Positions 23,974 through 31,836 of a DNA stretch of 32,097 bases are shown one piece after another. The translations under genes were made by a program, and so were the position numbers. The stretch comes from RGIG3009 sp045595845 (GTDB lineage Bacteria; Bacillota; Clostridia; Oscillospirales; Acutalibacteraceae). Location: contig JAZOBF010000033.1 of the NCBI GenBank assembly GCA_045595845.1, forward strand, positions 1 to 32,097. The letters are read 5' to 3'. Below the pieces are notes generated by a model that searched no databases, was not told the origin of the DNA, and was given only the letters and a program-made list of their open reading frames with translations. Within the stretch, counting starts at the first letter, position 1. The number at the start of each line of letters is the position of its first letter.

Positions 23974-24009
23974 AAACAGTCGGCAGGAATCAACCCCTGC
24001 TGACTGTTT
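23974..24009 (+). terminator. Terminator of the arginine operon
   Basis: AAACAGTCGGCAGG and CCTGCTGACTGTTT form a 14-bp stem with one G-U pair around an 8-nt loop. The U-rich tail (TTTCTTC) is imperfect. It lies about 10 nt after argF. Confidence 0.65.
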
Positions 24010-24037
24010 CTTCATGTTTAAAATATGTAAAAAAAGC

Positions 24038-24066
24038 TTGACTTTAGCGCGACAAAGTGTTAACAT
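24038..24066 (+). promoter_or_regulatory. Promoter of the histidine operon
   Basis: TTGACT (24038-24043), a 17-nt spacer and TAACAT (24061-24066). The spacer holds a palindrome, described separately. The start codon of the regulator gene lies about 33 nt downstream of the -10. Confidence 0.65.
24041..24058. promoter_or_regulatory. Candidate HisR operator
   Basis: ACTTTAGCGCGACAAAGT is an 18-bp dyad, symmetric at 14 of 18 positions (ACTTT, two bases, CGCG, two bases, AAAGT). It overlaps the -35 and fills the spacer of the his promoter. The first gene of the operon encodes a TrpR-family regulator, so autogenous, histidine-dependent repression at this site is the natural reading; binding is inferred. 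Confidence 0.55.
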
Positions 24067-24098
24067 GGTAAAGTAATTCTGTGGAGAGGATGTTCGTT

Positions 24099-24386
24099 AT
24101 GAATTTTCGTTCCGAATCGATTGATCGCTTGTTTCAGACATTTTTGAATCTGAACACGGTGGAGGAATGCTATACCTATTTTGAGGATCTGTGCACCATC
24201 AAGGAGCTGCAAGATATGTCCCAGCGTTTGGATACCGCGATTTTGCTGTCAAACGGTGACAGTTATCAAAAGATCACGGAAAAGGTCAACATCAGTACCG
24301 CCACCATTGGTCGTGTCAGCAAATGCCTTAATTACGGAAACGGCGGCTACCGTATGGCAATTGACCGCCTGAAGGAGAAGGAATAA
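24099..24386 (+). CDS. hisR: TrpR-like YerC/YecD-family regulator (HisR type)
   Basis: A 95-residue protein of the TrpR-related YerC/YecD family: an all-helical DNA-binding protein with an N-terminal dimer part (SIDRLFQTFLNLNTVEECYTYFEDL), then a helix-turn-helix around SYQKITEKVNISTATIGRVSKCL. In Clostridia, members located ahead of his genes have been proposed to repress histidine synthesis (HisR). Here it is the first gene of the his operon and overlaps hisZ as TAATG. The start at 24099 is chosen for GGAGAGG about 10 nt upstream. Confidence 0.85.
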   Translation: MNFRSESIDRLFQTFLNLNTVEECYTYFEDLCTIKELQDMSQRLDTAILLSNGDSYQKITEKVNISTATIGRVSKCLNYGNGGYRMAIDRLKEKE

Positions 24387-25492
24387 TGCAACAGTTGGGA
24401 TTCGGTGAACAGGTAATGTTCGACCTGCGCGCACTTTACAATACCTACGGGTATTTGCCATATAAAATGAACAAGTTTGAAGAATACGATCTGTATGCAC
24501 GCAATAAAGATTTTTTAATTTCCGACAGCGTTATCACCTTTACCGATACCAACGGGAAATTGATGGCACTCAAGCCTGATGTGACGCTATCCATTGTCAA
24601 GAACAGCAAGGATGAGCCGAACACCGTGCAAAAGGTGTATTATAACGAGAATGTGTATCGTGTCTCCAAGGGTTCACACGCATTTAAGGAGATTATGCAG
24701 GTTGGTTTAGAATGTCTTGGTTCGATTGATGATTATTGCATCTGTGAGGTGCTGCTGCTCGCCGCAGAAAGCCTTCGTTGCATCTCCCCTGCCTTTGTTT
24801 TGGATGTGTCACACATCGGATTACTATCCGATCTGATGGATCGCATCGGTGTGCCGCACGAAAAAAAAGCCGCGCTTTTCAAGTGCATCGGTGAAAAGAA
24901 CACCCATGAGTTGCTCGGCATCTGCCGCGAAGCAGGAATTGCCGACTCGGACAGCGAACCGCTCAGACAAGTGGTTACCACCGCGGGCAAGCCCGCCCAA
25001 GTTCTGCCGATACTCATGCCTCTCTTATCCGATATGCCGTCGTGGGAGTCATTTGAACGCATCATTCGCACCGTCATGAACAGTACGGTCGGCGAGGGAC
25101 TCCGTATTGATTTTTCCGTGGTGGATGACATTCATTACTATAACGGTATCGTATTTAAAGGGTTTATCGACGGTCTTCCCGCCGGTGTGTTATCGGGCGG
25201 TCAGTACGATAAGTTGATGCAAAAAATGAAACGCACATCCGGTGCAATCGGGTTTGCGGTCTATATGGATATGTTGGAACGCCTGGACAGCGCGCCCGAC
25301 GAGTACGATGTGGATATCGTTCTTCTGTACGATGAAACTGCGGATCTTACCGTTATTCGTTGTAAAGCAGATGAACTCGGCAATACGGGCGCCCGTGTAC
25401 TTGTACAGCGCAAAAAGCCCGCAACCATCCGCTACAAGAAACTGGTACAACTGTGCGGCGACGAGGTGATACTTCTTGAAAACAATGCTTAA
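24386..25492 (+). CDS. hisZ: ATP phosphoribosyltransferase regulatory subunit
   Basis: HisZ is a catalytically inactive paralogue of histidyl-tRNA synthetase that binds short HisG and gives it activity and histidine feedback control. The 368-residue protein shows the class II synthetase-like motif region ITFTDTNGKLMALKPDVTLSI, then VYRVSKGSHAFKEIMQVGLE, and the late GVLSGGQYDKLM. It lacks a C-terminal anticodon-binding domain of true HisRS. The ATG overlaps the hisR stop; AAGGAGAAGG precedes it. The presence of short HisG next door agrees with this call. Confidence 0.92.
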   Translation: MQQLGFGEQVMFDLRALYNTYGYLPYKMNKFEEYDLYARNKDFLISDSVITFTDTNGKLMALKPDVTLSIVKNSKDEPNTVQKVYYNENVYRVSKGSHAFKEIMQVGLECLGSIDDYCICEVLLLAAESLRCISPAFVLDVSHIGLLSDLMDRIGVPHEKKAALFKCIGEKNTHELLGICREAGIADSDSEPLRQVVTTAGKPAQVLPILMPLLSDMPSWESFERIIRTVMNSTVGEGLRIDFSVVDDIHYYNGIVFKGFIDGLPAGVLSGGQYDKLMQKMKRTSGAIGFAVYMDMLERLDSAPDEYDVDIVLLYDETADLTVIRCKADELGNTGARVLVQRKKPATIRYKKLVQLCGDEVILLENNA

Positions 25493-26108
25493 TGTGGCAC
25501 TGCCGAAAGGTCGGCTCGGTGAAAAAGTTCTCGCCATGTTTGAAAAGGCGGGGTTTGAATGCCCCTCCATTCACGATAACAACCGAAAACTCATTTTCGA
25601 AAATGCTCAGTGCGGCGTTCGCTATTTCTGGGTGAAGCCATCGGATGTTGCTATCTATGTGGAACGCGGTGCCGCCGATATCGGTGTTGCAGGCAAAGAT
25701 ATTCTGTTGGAATACGAACCTGATATTTACGAACTGCTCGATTTGAACATGGGTAAATGCCGCATGGCGGTTGCCGCCAAAGAGGGATTTCGTGATGATC
25801 CAAAACGCACCTTGCGTGTGGCTACCAAGTTTACCAATATTGCCTGCCGACACTATTTGTCCAAAGGTCGCGATATTGATATCATTCACCTTAACGGTTC
25901 TATTGAAATTGCACCGATCTTAGGGCTTTCGGATGTGATTGTGGATATCGTGGAAACCGGTACCACGCTGAAAGAAAACGATCTCTCGGTAATTGAAACC
26001 ATCGTGCCGATCAGCGCACGATTGATCGCCAATAAATCCAGTTATAAATTTAAAAGTGACGAAATTGAAAGAGTCGTGCGGGGACTTGCCGCACAGACGG
26101 AGGCGTAA
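25476..26108 (+). CDS. hisG: ATP phosphoribosyltransferase, short form
   Basis: HisG condenses ATP and PRPP, the first step of histidine synthesis. At about 210 residues it is the short form without the regulatory domain, which needs HisZ. Motifs are ALPKGRLGEKV, GAADIGVAGKDIL, RVATKFTNIACRHY and DVIVDIVETGTTLKENDL (the PRPP loop). The start chosen is a TTG at 25476, 7 nt after GAGGTG and inside the end of hisZ. The ATG at 25485 is an alternative, but it is poorly spaced from the site. Confidence 0.94.
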   Translation: MKTMLNVALPKGRLGEKVLAMFEKAGFECPSIHDNNRKLIFENAQCGVRYFWVKPSDVAIYVERGAADIGVAGKDILLEYEPDIYELLDLNMGKCRMAVAAKEGFRDDPKRTLRVATKFTNIACRHYLSKGRDIDIIHLNGSIEIAPILGLSDVIVDIVETGTTLKENDLSVIETIVPISARLIANKSSYKFKSDEIERVVRGLAAQTEA

Positions 26109-26111
26109 ACC

Positions 26112-27395
26112 ATGATTCAGATTTTAAAATACGGCGAGGTTGCAAACGACGATATTTTTGCACGCGCCGTCCCCCATATCAATGTGGAAGAAATTGTTGC
26201 CGACATTATCGAGAATGTCAGAACTAACGGTGACAAAGCGCTGTTTGAATACGCCAGAAAATTTGACAACGCCACCCTTTCCTCTCTGCAGGTAACACCG
26301 CAAGAAATCGAAGAGGCAGTGGCGGCAGTAGAGCCTGCTTTTTTGGAAATTCTCAAAAAAGCCGCGACAAATATTCGGAAATTTCACGAAAAACAGGTCA
26401 GAAACAGTTTCATTATCAATGATGAAGACGGAATCGTCATCGGTCAGAAAATCATTCCGGTAGATCGAGCGGGTTTATATGTGCCGGGTGGCACCGCCGC
26501 GTATCCGTCCACCGTGCTGATGGATTCCATTCCCGCCAAGATTGCGGGTTGTCCTGAGGTCGTCATGGTAACACCGCCCTCGGCAGACGGTACAGTCAAT
26601 CCTGTCATTTTAGCCGCCGCATCGGTGGCGGGCGTGGATAAGATCTTTAAAATCGGCGGTGCAGGTGCGATTGCCGCGCTCGCTTACGGAACCGAAAGTG
26701 TGCCGAAAGTGGATAAGATTGTCGGTCCCGGAAACGCGTTCGTCGCCGAGGCGAAGAAACAAGTCTTCGGCAAGGTATCCATTGATATGATTGCCGGACC
26801 GAGCGAAATTCTCATTGTTGCCGACGGCGAAACGGATCCGCGTTTTGTGGCGGCAGATCTACTGTCACAGGCAGAACACGATAAAATGGCAAGCGCGGTA
26901 CTTGTGACCGATTCCGAGGTGCTTGCGAGGGCGGTACAGACGGAACTGGAAAACCAAATCTCACAGCTTACCCGCTCGGAGATTGCACGCGTATCCATTG
27001 ATACAAACGGCAAAATCATTGTCGTGGACAGTTTGGAAACGGCAATCAATATCGCGAACGAAATCGCACCCGAACATCTGGAGTTGTGCGTGGATAATCC
27101 GTTTGATTATCTTGATCGCATCCGTCATGCGGGCAGTATCTTTATGGGCCGCAACTGCCCCGAAGCACTCGGCGACTACTTTGCGGGTCCCAATCACACA
27201 TTGCCGACCAGCGGTACGGCGCGCTTCTCCAGTCCCTTGTCGGTAGACGATTTTATCAAGAAAACACAGTACACCTATTATACGCGTGACGCATTAAAGC
27301 GAGTGGCAAACGATGTTGCCGCTTTTGCTAAAGCCGAGGGGCTGACGGCACACGCAAAGAGTGCTGTAATACGCACGGAGGGTGACGCACAGTGA
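26112..27395 (+). CDS. hisD: Histidinol dehydrogenase
   Basis: HisD oxidises histidinol to histidine in two NAD-dependent steps with a bound zinc. The 427-residue protein contains VPGGTAAYPSTVLMDSIPAKIAGC, KVDKIVGPGNAFVAEAK, GPSEILIVAD, the zinc-binding SQAEHD and the HTLPTSGTARFSSPLSVDDF signature. Length is normal. It follows hisG by 3 nt and its stop overlaps the hisC start (GTGA). Confidence 0.96.
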   Translation: MIQILKYGEVANDDIFARAVPHINVEEIVADIIENVRTNGDKALFEYARKFDNATLSSLQVTPQEIEEAVAAVEPAFLEILKKAATNIRKFHEKQVRNSFIINDEDGIVIGQKIIPVDRAGLYVPGGTAAYPSTVLMDSIPAKIAGCPEVVMVTPPSADGTVNPVILAAASVAGVDKIFKIGGAGAIAALAYGTESVPKVDKIVGPGNAFVAEAKKQVFGKVSIDMIAGPSEILIVADGETDPRFVAADLLSQAEHDKMASAVLVTDSEVLARAVQTELENQISQLTRSEIARVSIDTNGKIIVVDSLETAINIANEIAPEHLELCVDNPFDYLDRIRHAGSIFMGRNCPEALGDYFAGPNHTLPTSGTARFSSPLSVDDFIKKTQYTYYTRDALKRVANDVAAFAKAEGLTAHAKSAVIRTEGDAQ

Positions 27396-28450
27396 GCCGT
27401 TTTTTTACATCAAAATATGATCAGTTAACGCCGTACACCCCCGGTGAACAGCCGAAAGATCAGCAATATGTAAAACTGAACACCAACGAATCGCCCTATC
27501 CCCCGTCTGCAAAAGCGGTGGAGAAAGCAAGCGAGGCAGCTGCTACATTGCAACTCTATTCCGATCCGGAGTGCCGATTGCTGGTGGACAAGGCCGCCGA
27601 GGTATTCGGAGTGGCGCCCGATGAAATGCTGTTCACAAACGGCTCAGATGAAATCCTCAATTTTGCGTTCATGGCATTTTGCGACAAATCGCATCCTGCT
27701 ATCTTTCCCGATATTACCTACGGGTTTTACCCGGTGTTTGCAAAACTGAATGGAATTCCGTACACTGAGATCCCGCTAAACGCAGATTTCACCATCAATA
27801 CGGCGGATTATCACAATCAGCAAAAAACTATTTTCATCGCCAATCCCAACGCACCAACGGGTATTGCCCTACCCCTTTGTGAAATTGAGGCGATCGTGAA
27901 AAGCAATCCCGATAATGTGGTGGTAATCGACGAAGCGTATGTGGATTTCGGCGCCGAAAGTGCTGTTTCGTTGATTCATAAGTATGACAATCTTCTTGTC
28001 ACGCAGACATTTTCCAAGTCACGCTCCATGGCGGGCGCTCGACTGGGCGTGGGATTTGGTTGTAAGGCGCTTATCCGCGATCTGAACACCATCAAGTATT
28101 CCACCAACCCCTACAATGTCAACCGCATGACTATGGCCGCGGGTATCGGAGCGTTAGAGGATGCGGAATATTTCAAAACGAATTGCCAAAAGATCATGGA
28201 GGTACGCGCGTGGACAACCGCGCAACTGCGTGCGCTTGGGTTTACGGTCGTTGATTCGGCGGCAAACTTTGTGTTTGCAAAGCACCATACCGTAGGTGGA
28301 AAAGAACTGTATTTAAAGCTCAAAGAAAGCAGTATTCTTGTCCGTCATTTTGACAAAGACAAGTTACGCGAATATAACCGCATCACCATCGGCAGTACCG
28401 AGCAAATGCATATTTTGATTGATACACTTAAAGAACTTTTGGAGGGATAA
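27392..28450 (+). CDS. hisC: Histidinol-phosphate aminotransferase
   Basis: HisC is a PLP fold-type I aminotransferase acting on imidazole-acetol phosphate and glutamate. The 352-residue protein has NTNESPYPPS, FTNGSDEILNFAF, NPNAPTGIALPL, the VVIDEAYVDF strand and the PLP lysine in TFSKSRSMAGARLG (K209). It begins with GTG at 27392, overlapping the hisD stop, with GGAGG about 10 nt upstream. Confidence 0.94.
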   Translation: MSRFFTSKYDQLTPYTPGEQPKDQQYVKLNTNESPYPPSAKAVEKASEAAATLQLYSDPECRLLVDKAAEVFGVAPDEMLFTNGSDEILNFAFMAFCDKSHPAIFPDITYGFYPVFAKLNGIPYTEIPLNADFTINTADYHNQQKTIFIANPNAPTGIALPLCEIEAIVKSNPDNVVVIDEAYVDFGAESAVSLIHKYDNLLVTQTFSKSRSMAGARLGVGFGCKALIRDLNTIKYSTNPYNVNRMTMAAGIGALEDAEYFKTNCQKIMEVRAWTTAQLRALGFTVVDSAANFVFAKHHTVGGKELYLKLKESSILVRHFDKDKLREYNRITIGSTEQMHILIDTLKELLEG

Positions 28451-28452
28451 TC

Positions 28453-29040
28453 ATGAGAACTTCCCAAATACATCGTAAAACAGCCGAAACCGATATTACG
28501 CTCACACTCAATGTGGACGGCACGGGTACAAGCACCATCGACACGGGCTGTGGCTTTTTGGATCACATGCTGACACTGTTTGCAAAACACGGCCGTTTTG
28601 ACCTTGCCATCACCTGCAAGGGTGATATTCAGGTTGACGATCACCACACCGTTGAGGATATCGGTATCGCACTCGGAACGGCGTTTAAGGACGCATTGGG
28701 CGACAAGAAAGGTATCACCCGTTACGGTAGTTGCATCCTCCCGATGGATGAGGCGTTGATCGTATCGGCGGTGGATCTTTCAGGCAGAGGGTATCTCGCA
28801 TATGAGCTCAATATCCCCACGCAAAAGGTCGGCACATTCGATACAGAACTGGTATGGGAATTCTGGATCGCATTCGTACGCAATGCGGAATGCACCTTGC
28901 ATTTGCGGCAACCAGCCGGCAGTAATTCACACCACATCATTGAGGGAGCGTTCAAATCGGCGGCGCGTAGTTTGAAAGATGCGGTGGCAATTGATCCCGC
29001 TTTTGCCGGCGATATTCCGTCTACAAAGGGAGTTCTGTAA
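28453..29040 (+). CDS. hisB: Imidazoleglycerol-phosphate dehydratase
   Basis: HisB dehydrates imidazoleglycerol phosphate, using manganese bound by repeated His/Glu motifs. Seen here are GFLDHMLTLFAKHG, DDHHTVEDIGIALG and SNSHHIIEGAFKSAAR. At 195 residues it is monofunctional, without a fused histidinol phosphatase, so that phosphatase must be encoded elsewhere. GGAGGG precedes the start; the stop overlaps hisH as TAATG. Confidence 0.96.
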   Translation: MRTSQIHRKTAETDITLTLNVDGTGTSTIDTGCGFLDHMLTLFAKHGRFDLAITCKGDIQVDDHHTVEDIGIALGTAFKDALGDKKGITRYGSCILPMDEALIVSAVDLSGRGYLAYELNIPTQKVGTFDTELVWEFWIAFVRNAECTLHLRQPAGSNSHHIIEGAFKSAARSLKDAVAIDPAFAGDIPSTKGVL

Positions 29041-29669
29041 TGGTAGCCATTGTTGATTACGGCGTCGGTAATTTGTTTTCACTGAAAAGTTCCTTGGCGG
29101 CAATCGGAGCAGATGTGGTGGTAACTGCCGATTCGTCAATGTTAAAGCAAGCAGACCGCATCATTTTACCCGGTGTCGGCGCGTTTTGTGACGCAGCTAA
29201 CAAACTCCGTGAGTGCGGTTTGGATGAGGTCATAAAGGAACTCGCCGCAAACGGCAAGCCGTTGCTCGGTATTTGTTTAGGGATGCAGTTATTGTTTGAA
29301 AAGAGTTATGAATACGGCGAGCACGAGGGGTTGGGACTTATCAAAGGATCGGTACGCCCGATTGCCGATGTTTTGCCGAATACCGAGTATAAGATTCCGC
29401 ATATTGGGTGGAATCCGTTGATTTTTAAACAACAAAACGCGTTGTTTAAAAACATTCAAGACGGCGACTGTGTGTATTTCGTCCATTCTTACTATGCGAC
29501 CGATTGTGATGATTCGGTCATTGCGACCGCCGAGTACGGTGCTGAATTGACGGCCGCGGTGGCAAGCGGAAATGTGTACGGTTGCCAATTCCACCCCGAA
29601 AAAAGCGGTGCGGTGGGACTCGCCATTCTCAAGGCATTCGTAGAATTAAAGGAGAACCCTGTATGCTGA
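29040..29669 (+). CDS. hisH: Imidazole glycerol phosphate synthase, glutaminase subunit
   Basis: HisH is a class I glutamine amidotransferase that supplies ammonia to HisF. The 209-residue protein has the nucleophile Cys79 in LLGICLGMQL and the His185/Glu187 pair in FHPEKSG, completing the triad. It overlaps hisB by 1 nt and hisA by 7 nt (ATGCTGA). Confidence 0.95.
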   Translation: MVAIVDYGVGNLFSLKSSLAAIGADVVVTADSSMLKQADRIILPGVGAFCDAANKLRECGLDEVIKELAANGKPLLGICLGMQLLFEKSYEYGEHEGLGLIKGSVRPIADVLPNTEYKIPHIGWNPLIFKQQNALFKNIQDGDCVYFVHSYYATDCDDSVIATAEYGAELTAAVASGNVYGCQFHPEKSGAVGLAILKAFVELKENPVC

Positions 29670-30373
29670 TCTATCCGGCTATTGATATATTTGAGGGAAA
29701 AGCGGTACGCCTGTACAAAGGCGATTATGCGCAAATGACGGTGTACGGCGAACCGCCCGTTATCGCTTCCGATTTTAAAAAAAGTGGCGCCACCCACATT
29801 CACTTAGTGGATTTGGAGGGTGCTAAAAGCGGAGAAACACCGAATCTTAAAACGGTATGTGCCATTAAAGAACAAACGGGGCTCTTTTGCGAAATCGGCG
29901 GCGGTATTCGCAGTATGGAAGTCATCAACCGCTATTTATCCGCCGGTATGGACCGCGTGATCCTTGGCACCGCCGCCGTAACGGAAGAGGGATTTGTAAA
30001 ACAAGCGGTTGAGCAGTACGGTGATAAAATTGCGGTGGGCATTGATATTAAGGACGGGTTTGTGGCAATTAAGGGCTGGACGGTAAAGTCCGAGCATAAG
30101 GCCATGGATTTCTGTAAAGAGATGCAAAAGATTGGTGTGAAAACGCTGATTTGCACCGACATTTCCAAGGACGGCGCGATGCAGGGTGCCAACCACGAAC
30201 TGTATCAGCAACTATCCGAGCAGTTCGAGATGCAGATTATTGCGTCAGGCGGTGTTTCGTCGATGGACGATGTGACGCGGCTGGCAACCCTGAACATTCA
30301 CGGTGCCATCATCGGCAAGGCCTATTACACGGGGGCTATTGACCTGAAAACTGCGATTGAGGTGGCAAAATGA
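29663..30373 (+). CDS. hisA: Phosphoribosylformimino-5-aminoimidazole carboxamide ribotide isomerase
   Basis: HisA performs the Amadori rearrangement of ProFAR to PRFAR in a TIM barrel. The 236-residue protein shows the catalytic Asp8 in LIYPAIDIFEGKAVRLYKG and the second Asp region CTDISKDGAMQG, with phosphate-binding GGGIRS and ASGGVSS. The start at 29663 is chosen for AAAGGAG upstream; longer in-frame starts lie within hisH. It overlaps hisF by 4 nt. Confidence 0.95.
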   Translation: MLIYPAIDIFEGKAVRLYKGDYAQMTVYGEPPVIASDFKKSGATHIHLVDLEGAKSGETPNLKTVCAIKEQTGLFCEIGGGIRSMEVINRYLSAGMDRVILGTAAVTEEGFVKQAVEQYGDKIAVGIDIKDGFVAIKGWTVKSEHKAMDFCKEMQKIGVKTLICTDISKDGAMQGANHELYQQLSEQFEMQIIASGGVSSMDDVTRLATLNIHGAIIGKAYYTGAIDLKTAIEVAK

Positions 30374-31128
30374 TTACAAAACGCATTATCCCCTGCCTCG
30401 ATGTCAAAGACGGTCGCGTGGTCAAGGGTGTGAATTTCGAGGGATTACACGATGTGTCCTCCCCTGTTTCGCTTGCGAAGTATTACAGCGATAACGGCGC
30501 AGATGAGCTGGTGTTTTACGATATCACCGCCTCGTCCGACGGCAGACGCTTATTTACCGATATTCTGTGTGAGACTGCCAAAAGTGTGTTTATCCCGCTG
30601 ACAGTCGGTGGCGGTATCAACACGGTTGCCGATTTTGATCGCGTATTAAAATGCGGAGCAGATAAAGTCAGCGTCAATTCCGGTGCAATCCGCAATCCCG
30701 CTTTGGTTGCCGAGGCGGCAAAGCTGTATGGCGATCAATGTGTGGTGTTATCGGTGGATATTAAGCGCGTGGACGGCGTATTCCGCGTGTTTGCTAAGGG
30801 CGGTAGAGAAAACACGGGTATGGAAGCCATTGAGTGGATCAAACGGTGCGTAGGCAACGGTGCGGGCGAAGTGGTAGTCAATTCCATTGATACCGACGGT
30901 GTTAAGCAGGGTTTTGATCTTCCCATGCTCAAAGCCGTATGCGATGCGGTGTCGGTGCCCGTGATTGCATCAGGCGGTGCGGGGAAAATCGAGGATTTTA
31001 TTACCCTGTTTAACACCCTGCCGAAGGTGGACGCGGGACTTGCCGCCTCCATCTTCCATTTCGGTGAAGTGAGTATTCGTGATTTAAAACAACAAATGGC
31101 AAACGATGCCATTCCGACCAGACTGTGA
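30370..31128 (+). CDS. hisF: Imidazole glycerol phosphate synthase, cyclase subunit
   Basis: HisF, with HisH, converts PRFAR to imidazoleglycerol phosphate and AICAR. The 252-residue barrel has catalytic Asp11 in IPCLDVKDGRVVKGVNF, the second Asp in NSIDTDGVKQGFD, and phosphate sites GGGI and ASGGAG. It is paralogous to hisA next door, an old duplication. Its ATG overlaps the hisA stop. Confidence 0.97.
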   Translation: MITKRIIPCLDVKDGRVVKGVNFEGLHDVSSPVSLAKYYSDNGADELVFYDITASSDGRRLFTDILCETAKSVFIPLTVGGGINTVADFDRVLKCGADKVSVNSGAIRNPALVAEAAKLYGDQCVVLSVDIKRVDGVFRVFAKGGRENTGMEAIEWIKRCVGNGAGEVVVNSIDTDGVKQGFDLPMLKAVCDAVSVPVIASGGAGKIEDFITLFNTLPKVDAGLAASIFHFGEVSIRDLKQQMANDAIPTRL

Positions 31129-31138
31129 GGGAACTGCT

Positions 31139-31789
31139 ATGATTAACATTGACCAATTAAAATTTGACGAAAAAGGTTTAATTCCCGCCATTGTGGTGGA
31201 CGCCGTAACAAAGCGTGTATTGACGCTTGCTTACATGAACAAAGAAAGCTTGCAAGTGTCCATGGAAAAGGAATTGACCTGCTTTTGGAGCCGTTCGCGT
31301 AATGAGTTGTGGCTGAAAGGCGAAACGAGTGGTAATTATCAGCATATCGTATCCATCACCGCCGATTGCGATAACGATGCATTGGTGGTCATGGTAGAGC
31401 CCGACGGTCCTGCCTGCCATACGGGTTCGGTTTCTTGCTTTGAAACGCCTGTATTCCAAAGTGATGAACGGCATGAGTTCTCTTATCAGGGATTGATGGA
31501 CCTCATCAAGGGGCGCAAGACGGAGAAAAAAGAGGGGTCCTACACCACCTATCTTTTTGAAAAAGGACTCGATAAAATCCTGAAAAAGGTCGGTGAAGAG
31601 TGTACTGAGGTGATTATCGCCGCAAAAGACAACGATAAAGCCGAAACCATCTACGAGATTGCGGATCTGGCGTATCATGTGATGGTGTTGATGATTGAAC
31701 AGGGCATCACATTAGAGGATATTCACAAGGAGCTTAGCAGCCGCCATGTGATTGACCACAAAGTAAAACAAGAGAAAATGACGAAATGA
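31139..31789 (+). CDS. hisI: Bifunctional phosphoribosyl-AMP cyclohydrolase / phosphoribosyl-ATP pyrophosphatase
   Basis: A 216-residue HisI-HisE fusion for steps two and three of the pathway. The HisI half (about 1-115) has TLAYMNKESL, FWSRSRNELWLKGETSGN and the metal-binding CDNDALVVMVEPDGPACHTG. The HisE half (about 120-210) has the GSYTTYLFEKGLDKILKKVGEE and EVIIAAKDND segments and binds Mg via its Glu residues. The start at 31139 is preferred because upstream codons lie inside hisF; GAGGGAA precedes it. It is the last his gene, before a strong terminator. Confidence 0.95.
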   Translation: MINIDQLKFDEKGLIPAIVVDAVTKRVLTLAYMNKESLQVSMEKELTCFWSRSRNELWLKGETSGNYQHIVSITADCDNDALVVMVEPDGPACHTGSVSCFETPVFQSDERHEFSYQGLMDLIKGRKTEKKEGSYTTYLFEKGLDKILKKVGEECTEVIIAAKDNDKAETIYEIADLAYHVMVLMIEQGITLEDIHKELSSRHVIDHKVKQEKMTK

Positions 31790-31793
31790 TAAA

Positions 31794-31822
31794 ATCCCCT
31801 TGAACGAAGCGTTCAAGGGGAT
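31794..31822. terminator. Bidirectional terminator between his operon and fhs
   Basis: ATCCCCTTGAACG and CGTTCAAGGGGAT form a perfect 13-bp stem with a 3-nt loop, followed by TTTTT on the plus strand and TTTTAT on the minus strand. It serves both convergent units. Confidence 0.9.
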
Positions 31823-31836
31823 TTTTATGGGTATGT

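Noticed and set aside
24386..25492. Histidyl-tRNA synthetase (hisS)
   Set aside because: The protein is short, lacks an anticodon-binding domain and is coupled to a short-form HisG, which identifies it as HisZ.
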